Assembly (NCBI GenBank): GCA_026400935.1
Contig: JAPLNX010000128.1
Span: 1 to 43,724, forward strand
Direction: 5' to 3'
DNA: 43,724 bases
Source: Planctomycetia bacterium
GTDB taxonomy: Bacteria; Planctomycetota; Planctomycetia; Planctomycetales; Planctomycetaceae
Shown: positions 22,739-30,849 of the stretch, piece by piece
How positions within the stretch are numbered: the first letter of the stretch is position 1
How the letters are laid out: every line of letters starts with the position of its first letter
Program-made: the position numbers and the translations under genes
The notes under the pieces: model-generated
What the model was told of the DNA's origin: nothing
The model's database searches: none
Seen by the model: only the letters and a program-made list of their open reading frames with translations

Positions 22739-22793
22739 GTGCTGTCCGTGTCCAATCTTTCGGGCCTGATTTGAAATTGGACATGGACTGCAC
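22739..22793. repeat. 18-bp inverted repeat between convergent genes
   Basis: GTGCTGTCCGTGTCCAAT (22739-22756) and its inverted copy at 22776-22793 match at 16 of 18 bases around a 19-base loop. It lies in the 212-bp gap between the convergent esterase and kinase genes, where it could act as a two-way terminator, although no T-tract flanks it. It may equally be a dispersed palindrome. Confidence 0.5.
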
Positions 22794-22858
22794 GGAAACA
22801 AACAACGGTTGGTCGTTCTTAAAACTTTGCCGTGAAGGATTTCTACCAAATCGCGGCA

Positions 22859-25294
22859 CTACGTTGATGCGGCAGTCGCGATGCCTTCATCAGGCAATGC
22901 CCGCGTCAGTTCGCTCTGCTTCACCTCTTTTCGCAAAGCGATGATCGCCCACAGGCCGAACGGGACGCAGGACCAAATCGGAACCAACGGTGTCCAGTAA
23001 CTGCGGGTGGTTCGTTCCAGCAGAATGGTTCCAAGCAGCAGCGGATACGCAATCGTGCTGACGAACAACGCCCAGCGTGTCAGTCGCGTTCGAGAAGTCC
23101 AACGCAGCAGTGTGAGGCTCAGGCCGATCAACAGGTCGAAACCGAGTTGCACAATCAGGAGCAGGAACCGCCAGTCCCAATCTTCAAGCCCCCATCTCCA
23201 TTGTCCCGGCGGTCGAGACGGCCTGTGGGAAATCACCGACACGATCGTCAAGACGACTGAGATCAGAAAGGCAATACCAGCCAGTCCCAGCAACGCTTCG
23301 CAGGGCGCGGCGAGACGATCGGCACGGCTGAGCGAGTCACTCGAACGGAACACTCGCACGCTGTGCCGCCATAGAACGATCCAGCCCAGAATCAAGCAAA
23401 ACCCAGTCATCGCCAACAGCGGAGCGACTTGAGTCGAATCAATTCGTGACAGTCTAAAGTCCCGTAACATTTCCGGCCGAAGACTTCCTTCGGCAACCAC
23501 CATCGCAATCTGGATGCCAGCGATCCAGGCCGTCCATAGATACGCCAGGCCCAAAAATATCGCGCTGCTGATAACGATCTTGGATCGAAAGAACGCGACG
23601 AACTTCTGGAATGTTCGCCGTGCAGTCTCCACGATCCGGGGAATCGCCACGCAAATCTTCGACCACACGAATTGAGCCAATGCTTGGCACTGTTGCCCCA
23701 AACGAACAGTCGTGTCTTGGATCGTAAGCCAAGAGTAGCTCTCCGCGAACGGAACGTCGGTGAAGTGACCACGAGCACTCGGATGCGTCAAAATGAGCAA
23801 TGCCCAAATCGCAAACGGCAAAGTGACAAACCACAGAACTCCAAAAATCGATAGCAACACGATGCAGCCAACAATCGTATTGAGATAACTCTGAAGGCTC
23901 TTGAGCCTCAACCCCGTGACGGTCGAGAGGGCACCTGCCCCCAATGACATGACTGTCAAAAAAACAAACGTGACGCTGACGCTGCTCGCATGGAACGGTA
24001 GCGTGAAGAACATGAAGAGACCGATCAGAAAACTGATCGCTCCAGTGGAGACCAATGCCGCTGCCGGAATGCTGAGCTCTCGTTCCAATTGTTCGCGAGT
24101 CTTTGGCTCAATGGTCGTTGACGGCGAAAACTGATGCTTGATCCAAGCGGAAAAGCGGTCCTTGAACTTGCTTTGCCCAGCGGCCTGATTGTGCGCGGAC
24201 GCTTGGCTCTGCTGGGAGGTATCCGGAGGCAATGTCTCACTATCGCGGATGTGATTGACGTCGGTACGAACGTCGGTAATTCGCTGGTAGCGCTGTGACG
24301 GCTCTTTCTCCAAGGCTCGGAGCACGACTTCATCCAGACGCAGGTCGATGCGGACTTTCTGTGACGGCAAGGGGAAACGACCGAGCGGCAGTTCGCCGGT
24401 CAGCATTTCATAGAGCACGACTCCCAGCGAAAAAATATCCGCGCGGTGATCGACTTCGGTCGGATGCTCAACTTGTTCGGGAGCCATGTAGTGCGGCGTG
24501 CCGATCACTTCGCGAGTCCCGGTCAACTGTTTGCCAGACTCGTCCACGTTGCCAAGTTCATCGCTGGATCGGGCGATCTTCGCCAAACCGAAGTCGGCGA
24601 TTTTCACGCAGCCTTCTTTCGAGATCAGGATGTTTTCCGGCTTGATGTCCCGATGCACAACCCCTTGTTCGTGAGCGTACTGCAACGCATCGCAGACTTG
24701 CGGCACGATCCCCAACACCTCTTTGCACGACAGCCGCCCGGTCTCCTCGACATGCCGCAAGCTCGTCCCGTCCACGAACTCCATCAGGAAGAAATACAAA
24801 TCCCCCTGCTTGCCGAAATCGTAGACCGTGACGATGTGCGGATGATTGAGCTTCGCCAGCGCCCGAGCCTCCCGCTGAAACCGCTCCGCGAACCCCGGAT
24901 CGTTTTCAAAATCGGGCCGCAGAATTTTCAACGCGACCATCCGGTCGAGTTCCTTCTGCCGAGCCTTGTAAACGACTCCCATGCCGCCGTAACCGACCCG
25001 CTCCAGTATCTCCAACTGCGGAAAATACGGAGCCAACATCTCCGGCAACGGAGCGACAAACCGAGGTCGATACGCCGCCGTGCTCGGCTGATTCAACCCC
25101 GGCTGACTTTCAAATCCAAGAGTCAACAAACACTTCGGACACAGCACGGAGGGAGTTCCCGGTGGAACCGCTGCACCACACTGCGGACATCGCTTTTCGC
25201 TGACATTCTCAGCGACACCGGACGGTTCTGGTGTCGCTTGGGCCGGCGATTCTGGCGGCATTGGATCGGGCAATGAGTCTTCGGTAGTCGTCAT
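22859..25294 (-). CDS. Membrane-anchored Ser/Thr protein kinase with N-terminal zinc ribbon
   Basis: 811 residues from the ATG at 25294 (GAGGCG just upstream); the frame continues upstream to 25483 but without protein character. A Pro-rich N-terminus leads to a zinc ribbon with CPQC and CPKC (C36, C39, C52, C55). The Hanks-type kinase domain (about 95-365) has G-loop GYGGMGVVYKA (101-111), catalytic Lys123 in ALKIL, HRDIKPEN with Asp216, DFGLAKI (234-240) and an APEQ segment. All key residues are present, so it is probably active. The C-terminal half holds many hydrophobic helices, from about 470 to the end, and anchors the kinase domain on the cytoplasmic side. Kinases of this layout are numerous in planctomycetes; the substrate is unknown. 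It lies 89 bp downstream of the G3E GTPase gene on the same strand. Confidence 0.93.
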   Translation of the reverse strand: MTTTEDSLPDPMPPESPAQATPEPSGVAENVSEKRCPQCGAAVPPGTPSVLCPKCLLTLGFESQPGLNQPSTAAYRPRFVAPLPEMLAPYFPQLEILERVGYGGMGVVYKARQKELDRMVALKILRPDFENDPGFAERFQREARALAKLNHPHIVTVYDFGKQGDLYFFLMEFVDGTSLRHVEETGRLSCKEVLGIVPQVCDALQYAHEQGVVHRDIKPENILISKEGCVKIADFGLAKIARSSDELGNVDESGKQLTGTREVIGTPHYMAPEQVEHPTEVDHRADIFSLGVVLYEMLTGELPLGRFPLPSQKVRIDLRLDEVVLRALEKEPSQRYQRITDVRTDVNHIRDSETLPPDTSQQSQASAHNQAAGQSKFKDRFSAWIKHQFSPSTTIEPKTREQLERELSIPAAALVSTGAISFLIGLFMFFTLPFHASSVSVTFVFLTVMSLGAGALSTVTGLRLKSLQSYLNTIVGCIVLLSIFGVLWFVTLPFAIWALLILTHPSARGHFTDVPFAESYSWLTIQDTTVRLGQQCQALAQFVWSKICVAIPRIVETARRTFQKFVAFFRSKIVISSAIFLGLAYLWTAWIAGIQIAMVVAEGSLRPEMLRDFRLSRIDSTQVAPLLAMTGFCLILGWIVLWRHSVRVFRSSDSLSRADRLAAPCEALLGLAGIAFLISVVLTIVSVISHRPSRPPGQWRWGLEDWDWRFLLLIVQLGFDLLIGLSLTLLRWTSRTRLTRWALFVSTIAYPLLLGTILLERTTRSYWTPLVPIWSCVPFGLWAIIALRKEVKQSELTRALPDEGIATAAST

Positions 25295-25383
25295 GATCGC
25301 CTCTCGTGAATGACATCTACCGAGTACTACGCGATACCGAAGACGAGGTTGCTCAGAATTTTCAGATTCCAAAACTTCGGCTC

Positions 25384-26487
25384 TTATCCAACCGGTTCGA
25401 GAATTCGGTGAGTTGGGACAGGACGACCGGGGCGGAAGCTTTGAAGAGTTTGGATCGTGTGAGTGGCGTTGATTGCCGAGCACGCGGCAGCGAGTTCTTC
25501 GCGGACGAGCGAGGAGAGTTGATCGGGGTCAGTGGCGACGCGTGCGTTGACGACAACGTGAGCCGTGCGGACATGAGCTTGCGAGGACAAGGACAACTCT
25601 GGAGACGTGAAGCTGCTGACGAGATTCGCAACTGCATACGTTCCGTCGCACAAGCCGATCGTCTTTAAGTGAGCGGTCTCGGCTTCGATCTCGCTGAAGC
25701 GTGATTGCAGGCGAGTGATCACGTCTAGTAGCAACTCATCCAAATCAAACGGCGTATCGCTTTCGACGAGAGCTTGGCTGTTGAGCCAGCCGAGTTCTGC
25801 TTCGCCTTCCGCGTAGACGTCATAATCGAGGTCCATCACACGACGCCCGAACTCGCCACGTTGGTCGAGAAATTCCACCAGCGAATCAAATCCGTCTCCG
25901 GTGCGAGCCGACATGCGGAGGATCGGTCGTCCGGGGAACTCTTCGTCGAGCAACCCGGCAAGTTCTTGAACCTCGGTCGGCGAAATTTCGTCGATACGAT
26001 TGATGAGAATGAAATCCGCCTCTTCGAGTTGCTTGCGAAAGATGTACTCTGCCTTCGGTGAAAAACCGCCGCGAGCCTCTTTTCGTAAAATCTTCGCACC
26101 GTGACTTGGCTTCAAAATCACGCCATACGGAGCGACGTCGAACGGTCGTTTATAGACCTGCACGAGCGGACGAATCACGGTCGCGACTAGATCAGTGCAA
26201 CTTCCCACGGGCTCCGCGAGGATCACATCCGGCAACAACTCTTCGCTGAGCCGTTCGACCGTGGAAGTGAGTTCGTTGAAGTTGCAGCAAAAGCAGGCTC
26301 CGGCGACTTCTCCCACGTCGAAGCCTTGCGATCGCAGGCTGTGCGTATCGACCAAGTCGGTCGTTTGATCGTTCGTGACGATTCCGACTTTCAATCCTTG
26401 AGCCGTGTAGTGTCGAGCGAGTCGTCCAACTGTTGTTGTCTTACCAGCCCCCAAAAAGCCGCCGATCATGATGAAGCGAGGAGTCAT
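25384..26487 (-). CDS. G3E-family (CobW/COG0523-like) GTPase
   Basis: 367 residues. P-loop GGFLGAGKTT spans residues 9-18, the COG0523 metal-binding motif is CFCC (65-68, CxCC), and the guanine-specificity motif appears as NRID in the ILINRIDEI strand. COG0523 proteins are GTP-dependent metallochaperones or metal-enzyme maturation factors. No His-rich tail is visible and the metal cannot be deduced. I took the ATG at 26487 (MTPRF) because the P-loop normally begins within about ten residues of the start; an in-frame start at 26544 would add 19 residues of unlikely sequence. The transglutaminase-like gene lies 124 bp upstream on the same strand and the Ser/Thr kinase 89 bp downstream. The link with the kinase is positional only. 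Confidence 0.88.
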   Translation of the reverse strand: MTPRFIMIGGFLGAGKTTTVGRLARHYTAQGLKVGIVTNDQTTDLVDTHSLRSQGFDVGEVAGACFCCNFNELTSTVERLSEELLPDVILAEPVGSCTDLVATVIRPLVQVYKRPFDVAPYGVILKPSHGAKILRKEARGGFSPKAEYIFRKQLEEADFILINRIDEISPTEVQELAGLLDEEFPGRPILRMSARTGDGFDSLVEFLDQRGEFGRRVMDLDYDVYAEGEAELGWLNSQALVESDTPFDLDELLLDVITRLQSRFSEIEAETAHLKTIGLCDGTYAVANLVSSFTSPELSLSSQAHVRTAHVVVNARVATDPDQLSSLVREELAAACSAINATHTIQTLQSFRPGRPVPTHRILEPVG

Positions 26488-26529
26488 GTGATGTCTTTCT
26501 ATTGATTCGCAAACAAGCGACGTTCCACA

Positions 26530-26584
26530 ACCCCACTGAGACAAGCTCTGTGGGGTCGCCTATTTTGAGGGTCGCTTATTTGAG
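26530..26584. other. Hairpin and short imperfect direct repeat between two minus-strand genes
   Basis: ACCCCAC (26530-26536) and GTGGGGT (26550-26556) can pair around 13 bases. A 16-base unit, GGTCGCCTATTTTGAG (26554-26569), is followed at once by a near-copy GGTCGCTTATTTGAG (26570-26584). No clean T-tract is present, so use as a terminator or leader structure is only a possibility. Confidence 0.3.
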
Positions 26585-26611
26585 GATTAGTCGAGTTTTA
26601 CTCGGGGTGAT

Positions 26612-27760
26612 CTATTTTCTCTGCCACTCGTTCAAACTGTTGGTATCCGTGAAGGGATAAGTCACTGCGTGGTCGGGCTGAAATTTGTGAGCGGTCATCC
26701 ACGGGAATGCCGTCTGTTTGGCGTTGCTGGGATCGGGATCGGTGAGTGCTTGGCCGTCCGCTTCCGCGTAGATGGTGCGAACCACGGGGACTCGCGAGGT
26801 GGCTTTGGGGACGAGTTCATAGTCGCTGCCGCGAGTCTGCAAGTACCACGTGTTGTCACGAAAGCCACTCAGGAGTCGGCGATTCGCGGCCGCTGCGATC
26901 GTCGCGCGATCGGCTTCTGTCAGCGTCCTGTTTGAACTTAAAGATTGCACAAGCTTTTGAGTTTCCGAGACATCGAAGCTGACCCAGCCATACGGCGGCA
27001 AGAAGGCTTCTAACTTACAGTGCGACGGCGAGTTCTTCGGAAACGTATTGATGCCGTACGTGATTCGCGTCGGCTGACCGATCAAGCGCCCCATCGCCGC
27101 GCAGAAGCCGTGATAGTCGCTGCAATGTCCGCGTCGCTGTTCGATCGCATGGACCGAGCTTCCCGCTAGTGACGCGTTGACATGATCGTAAGTGAAACTG
27201 CCAGAGACCCACGTCATCACCGCATCGAGATCGTGCAAGCCACCGCGACGTTGCGGCACGATTTGTTGTAGCAACTTTTCAAAGCGTGCATCTGCGACAA
27301 CCGCTTGCGACTCACTGCGGCGATACGAGGCAAAACTGGTCGGCCATTCTTTCACACTTTGCACGTTAGCCGAGTCGACGTTCCAGCGGAGTTCCCAAAC
27401 TTTGATCTTCAGTTTGTGTTTGATGATCTGCCCGCCTTGAGGATTCGCAAACTCAAAATAGGCAAAGCGATTTCCGAACAACGGCTCGTCGGCAATTTGC
27501 GGTGTGACCGACTCCGGAAACGTGGTGAGTTCAGACGACAGCACTTCTTGACCCGCGTCGCTGGTTGGAATCGGCAACCAAACTCGCAACAGCTTCGTCT
27601 TGTAAGGAGCCGTCACGACCACTTGGAACTCGACGTCGTAAGCCACCGGGTTTGATCGCTTCGCTGAATAAGGCTGCGTCGGATCGAGTCTCACGGCATC
27701 GTCACCGAGTGCCAATGCGGCACTTCCACAAATGGCAGCCAACAACAACCAGAACTTCAT
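26612..27760 (-). CDS. Secreted transglutaminase-like (papain-fold) protein
   Basis: 382 residues with a Sec signal (MKFWLLLAAICGSAALALG, cleavage about 19/20). The N-terminal half is beta-rich (about 38-125; VVVTAPYKTKLLRVWLPIP) as in other exported transglutaminase-like proteins. The core carries the complete triad: Cys213 in RRGHCSDYHGFC, His247 in SHCKLEAFLP and Asp263 in WVSFDVSE. Bacterial members may be cysteine proteases, amidases or crosslinkers; the reaction cannot be told here. Its ATG overlaps the stop codon of the aquaglyceroporin gene (ATGA, 27757-27760), so the two are translationally coupled, an unusual pairing. Confidence 0.88.
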   Translation of the reverse strand: MKFWLLLAAICGSAALALGDDAVRLDPTQPYSAKRSNPVAYDVEFQVVVTAPYKTKLLRVWLPIPTSDAGQEVLSSELTTFPESVTPQIADEPLFGNRFAYFEFANPQGGQIIKHKLKIKVWELRWNVDSANVQSVKEWPTSFASYRRSESQAVVADARFEKLLQQIVPQRRGGLHDLDAVMTWVSGSFTYDHVNASLAGSSVHAIEQRRGHCSDYHGFCAAMGRLIGQPTRITYGINTFPKNSPSHCKLEAFLPPYGWVSFDVSETQKLVQSLSSNRTLTEADRATIAAAANRRLLSGFRDNTWYLQTRGSDYELVPKATSRVPVVRTIYAEADGQALTDPDPSNAKQTAFPWMTAHKFQPDHAVTYPFTDTNSLNEWQRK

Positions 27761-28626
27761 GAGTGCCCTTTCGATGACGCTGACGGGAACGCAGGCCGCA
27801 CTCCAATTTCATAAACGCCGCCGCCCAACACTGCTCCGAAGATCGGACCCACGATGTAGACGGTGAGCCAACTGGTTTCCTCAAAGCCCGGCAGTGCGAT
27901 CCGGCCCCAGCCTGCCAACGAGGCAAACAGCCTCGGCCCGAAATCGCGGGCGGGATTGAAGCAAGCTTGCGTCAACGGCGCCAGTACCGAAATCAACACT
28001 GCGACGGTCAACCCAATGAAAACGGGAGCCAGTCCTGACGCCGGTCGGCCATGATTGCGTTCGTCTGTGACGGCGAAGACCACGAATCCCAGGATCAGCG
28101 TGCCGAGTAACTCCGCCCCGAAGGCTACGCTGACAGGGACGCGAGTTCGCAGTTCTTCGTGCTTGGCTGCCGAATACGGATCAGAACCGCTCGCAAGGCC
28201 ACCGGGATTTGGAAAATATTCGCCGTAGCACATCGCGGTCACGATGCTGCCCGGCTCACCACGCACGACACCTTTTTCCAGCTCCTTCGCGGTCAGATGC
28301 GGACCGAACAACACAAAGAGCGACACCGCGGCGAGAAACGCACCGATCATCTGCCCGCCGATAAACGGCAGCACACGACTTTTCGGAAAGCCACGCCACA
28401 AAGACATCGCCAGCGTCATTGCCGGATTGAGATGTGCGCCGCTCACACCGCCGACCGAGTACGCTGCCAACATGATCGCGATGCCCCACACGATCGCGAC
28501 CTGCCACAGCCCTTGCTGAGCACCCGTCAGAACCGCCGCGTGGACCACTCCGCAACCAAAGAAGACCAAGAGATAAGTCCCGATCGCTTCGGCGGTCACT
28601 TGCTGTGCGAGAGTCGGTTGCTTCAC
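27757..28626 (-). CDS. MIP-family channel, GlpF-like aquaglyceroporin
   Basis: 289 residues, with six membrane helices and two half-helices. Both pore motifs are intact: NPA at 67-69 (SGAHLNPAM) and NPA at 225-227 followed by the selectivity-filter Arg228 (CFNPARDFGPR). The Asp after that Arg, and the run NPARDFGPRLFASLAGWG, are typical of glycerol facilitators rather than strict water channels. The loop at about 112-165 is long, as in GlpF. It is the first gene of a minus-strand run and overlaps the start of the transglutaminase-like gene by four bases. No glycerol kinase or dehydrogenase gene is adjacent. Confidence 0.92.
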   Translation of the reverse strand: MKQPTLAQQVTAEAIGTYLLVFFGCGVVHAAVLTGAQQGLWQVAIVWGIAIMLAAYSVGGVSGAHLNPAMTLAMSLWRGFPKSRVLPFIGGQMIGAFLAAVSLFVLFGPHLTAKELEKGVVRGEPGSIVTAMCYGEYFPNPGGLASGSDPYSAAKHEELRTRVPVSVAFGAELLGTLILGFVVFAVTDERNHGRPASGLAPVFIGLTVAVLISVLAPLTQACFNPARDFGPRLFASLAGWGRIALPGFEETSWLTVYIVGPIFGAVLGGGVYEIGVRPAFPSASSKGHS

Positions 28627-28740
28627 GATCGGTCTCCATCATCTGGGCGTCAAAGAGCAGCACGTTCTAACTATCGTAAGAATGTGCCGCAACTCTCTGA
28701 CGGACAATGTTCGACGTATGATGTCCAGCAGACCAAGCCA

Positions 28741-28755
28741 CGCAGCTCGGCTGCG
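28741..28755. repeat. Small perfect hairpin downstream of the DUF1552 gene
   Basis: CGCAGC (28741-28746) and GCTGCG (28750-28755) pair around TCG. It lies in the 184-bp gap after the DUF1552 stop and before the aquaglyceroporin start. No T-tract follows on either strand, so termination is uncertain. Confidence 0.3.
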
Positions 28756-28810
28756 TTGAGGAGCATCTCGGTTGAGGAACATGCTGCAAGTTGCGAAACC
28801 GAGAGGATCA

Positions 28811-30226
28811 TCAGCCTTCCAGGCCGCTCATGCGACCGTTGCTGTCGCCGAAGGAATCGGCAGGTGTGCCCATGCGGTCGAAGAACGAAAGGAAGAGATT
28901 GTTAAGCGGAATTTCTTTCTCAGTGACAATGTAGCGACCGGGCTTGATTGTGTTGCCAGCTCGCCCCGCGACGATGACCGGGAGGTTGTGGTGTGAGTGA
29001 GCGTTGCCGTCGCCAAGGCCGCTCCCGAACATCACCGCACAGTGATCAAGCAGCGTACCTTCGCCCTCTTTGACGGACTTCAATTGTTGGATGAAATACG
29101 CGAATTGATCGATCTGAAACTTGTCGACCTTTTTCAGCTTGTCCATTTTGTCCGCCTCGTTGCGGTGATGTGACAGCTCATGATGGCCCTCGTTAACGCC
29201 GACCATCGGATAGGTCTTGTTACTCCCTGCGTTGCCGACCATGAATGTCGCGACGCGAGTGCTGTCCGTGCGAAAGGCGAGCATCAGAAGGTCGTACATC
29301 AACCGCAGATGCTCACCGCCATCTTTGGGAATCCCTTTCGGAATCTCATACTCAGGCCGTGTGTTCTTCGCGTTTGTCTCTGCTTGCTCGATGCGCGTTT
29401 CGATCTCTCGAACGGCGGTGAAGTACTCGTCGATCTTGTGACGGTCGGTCTGGCCAAGCTTTTCTTTCAACTTCACTGCGTCGCCAGCAACGACATCAAG
29501 AATGCTCTTGCGATTCGCTGCTCGTTTCGCTCGAGCTTCCGGATTGTTCTCTTCGCCACCGAAGAGTCTTTCAAACGCTTGTCGCGGATTGATCTCTTTG
29601 GCCATCGGCGTCGATTCAGTCTTCCAGGAGATGCTGCTGGAGTACGCGCAGCTATAGCCCGAATCGCAATTTCCCGACGTGCGACCCGGCTCGATGCCGA
29701 GTTCCAGCGAAGGGAGTCGAGTCTGGCTCCCAATCTTCGCCGCGACGTGTTGATCAGCCGACATACCGACTTTGATGTTCGCTCCCGCCGTTTTCACAGG
29801 ATGAGCACCGGTCAAAAAACTTCCCGCCGCCCGTGCGTGATCGCCGGGCCCGTCCCCTTTGGCTCGACCGTTGTCCTGAGCCAGTCCGCTGATGACGAGC
29901 ACGTCATTCTTGTGCGGAGCGAGTGCAGCGAGCGACTCGCTTAATTCATAGTTTTCGCCGGGAGCCTTCGGAAACCATGCGGACTGAATCACACCGTTGG
30001 GCTGAAACACAAACGCCAGCCGAGTCGGAATCCCTTTCCCAGCAGCCACTGATTTTTCCGCCGCCACACCCAACGCATGAGTGGCCAACATGGAATCGAG
30101 TAGCGGCAGCGCCACCGCCGCTCCAAGTCCTTTCAAAATCGCCCGGCGAGACAGCAGGCCAGAATTTGAAAAGGTCCGCAGCGTCGCCCGATCGGCGGCG
30201 GTGATGTGATTGAAATCGAGATTCAT
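28811..30226 (-). CDS. DUF1552 protein with Tat signal
   Basis: 471 residues. The N-terminus carries a twin-arginine signal, SRRAILKGLGAAVALPLLDS (about 26-45), indicating export of a folded protein. The rest matches the DUF1552 family of planctomycetes: TRLAFVFQPNGVIQSAWFP (about 68-86), GDGPGDHARAAGSFLTGAHP (about 123-142), LPSLELGIEPGR, MYDLLMLAFRTDSTRVATFM and a closing FGSGLGDGNAHSHHNLPV block. Many His and Asp residues suggest an alkaline-phosphatase/sulfatase-like fold related to DUF1501, but the activity is unproven. It normally forms a two-gene operon directly downstream of a DUF1592 gene. Here a predicted toxin-antitoxin pair separates them, and only 3 bases separate its ATG from the antitoxin stop. 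Confidence 0.92.
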   Translation of the reverse strand: MNLDFNHITAADRATLRTFSNSGLLSRRAILKGLGAAVALPLLDSMLATHALGVAAEKSVAAGKGIPTRLAFVFQPNGVIQSAWFPKAPGENYELSESLAALAPHKNDVLVISGLAQDNGRAKGDGPGDHARAAGSFLTGAHPVKTAGANIKVGMSADQHVAAKIGSQTRLPSLELGIEPGRTSGNCDSGYSCAYSSSISWKTESTPMAKEINPRQAFERLFGGEENNPEARAKRAANRKSILDVVAGDAVKLKEKLGQTDRHKIDEYFTAVREIETRIEQAETNAKNTRPEYEIPKGIPKDGGEHLRLMYDLLMLAFRTDSTRVATFMVGNAGSNKTYPMVGVNEGHHELSHHRNEADKMDKLKKVDKFQIDQFAYFIQQLKSVKEGEGTLLDHCAVMFGSGLGDGNAHSHHNLPVIVAGRAGNTIKPGRYIVTEKEIPLNNLFLSFFDRMGTPADSFGDSNGRMSGLEG

Positions 30227-30229
30227 GAT

Positions 30230-30502
30230 TCAAGCTCCCAAACGAATTTTGTTTTGCGACTCTTGGTCAGCCGCATTGTTTCGATTCGCAAAATCAAAGA
30301 CTTCAGTTTCGATCACTCGTACCGGCGTCTGCTCACTCCAAACAGTCTGACGAATCCATTCTGCTGTTTCCGGAGAGAAGAGTTGCTCTCCGGTTTGAAC
30401 ACAAACTCGGCAAGGCACGTTCTCAATCAGAATGAAACGATCCCCAATCCGCTGCGTGTATGTGATGAGTCGTTCTTCAAATGTTTCGTAAGGCATCGGC
30501 AT
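30230..30502 (-). CDS. YgiT-like antitoxin candidate with reduced zinc site
   Basis: 90 residues from the ATG at 30502, which has an excellent Shine-Dalgarno (GGAG at 30511-30514, 8 bases upstream); an in-frame TTG at 30529 is a weaker choice. The stretch RFILIENVPCRVCVQTGEQL (28-47), followed by FSPETAE, matches the C-terminal part of YgiT-type (MqsA N-terminal) zinc-finger proteins. The usual N-terminal CxxC is absent, and the usual CPxCGE is CVQTGE, so only CRVC remains. No helix-turn-helix domain follows, unlike full MqsA. It starts one base after the DUF4258 gene ends, in toxin-first order as in mqsRA and higBA. The local base composition is AT-richer than most of the neighbourhood. Antitoxin function is inferred from context. 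Confidence 0.65.
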   Translation of the reverse strand: MPMPYETFEERLITYTQRIGDRFILIENVPCRVCVQTGEQLFSPETAEWIRQTVWSEQTPVRVIETEVFDFANRNNAADQESQNKIRLGA

Positions 30503-30503
30503 T

Positions 30504-30821
30504 TCAAGTTCTCCGAGTGTGACCTTCAAGCCATTCGTTCGGATCTGGCTCGTAGAGTGTGATGACTTTCACCAATTGTCGAGTCGGGTAACTGCAAAGC
30601 ACATGCAGCTTTCTGCCATCATTTGTCTGTCCGAATAATAAACAACTCGGCCAATACTTATCGTTAGGGTTGTCTTCGATAATTGATCCGTAGCAAACTG
30701 CCTCATAGATTTCAGAAAGGCTGATCTGGCGATCCGCCATTTGTTCGGTGGCATGTTGTGAAAGCTCAAACTTTCCAATAGCCACTTTTCTTTTTAGCTC
30801 GTCAATCAGATCAGGGTTCAC
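30504..30821 (-). CDS. DUF4258 protein, predicted toxin of a toxin-antitoxin pair
   Basis: 105 residues from a GTG at 30821, with GGAG about 10 bases upstream. An in-frame ATG at 30872 would add 17 residues encoded inside the end of the upstream DUF1592 gene. The DUF4258 pattern is clear: FELSQHATEQMADRQISLSE (about 18-37), then YGSIIEDNPNDKYWPSCLLF, GRKLHVLCS and VKVITLYEPDPNEW. DUF4258 proteins resemble RelE/BrnT-type ribonuclease folds and are often encoded next to YgiT-type genes, as here, so an RNase toxin is the best guess. The 120 bases at 30601-30720 have 41% GC by my count, against 67% in two 60-base stretches of the flanking genes, which suggests acquisition by transfer. Confidence 0.72.
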   Translation of the reverse strand: MNPDLIDELKRKVAIGKFELSQHATEQMADRQISLSEIYEAVCYGSIIEDNPNDKYWPSCLLFGQTNDGRKLHVLCSYPTRQLVKVITLYEPDPNEWLEGHTRRT

Positions 30822-30849
30822 GCAACTCTTACTCCGAAAATACTCCCTA

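Noticed and set aside
22859-26487. Kinase and G3E GTPase considered as a dedicated signalling system
   Set aside because: Both are common stand-alone families in planctomycetes, and an 89-bp gap with no shared domain gives no support beyond proximity.
28159-28905. Plus-strand open frame opposite the aquaglyceroporin gene
   Set aside because: The opposite strand has intact NPA motifs and membrane helices; this frame has no recognisable features and a His/Arg-rich shadow composition.
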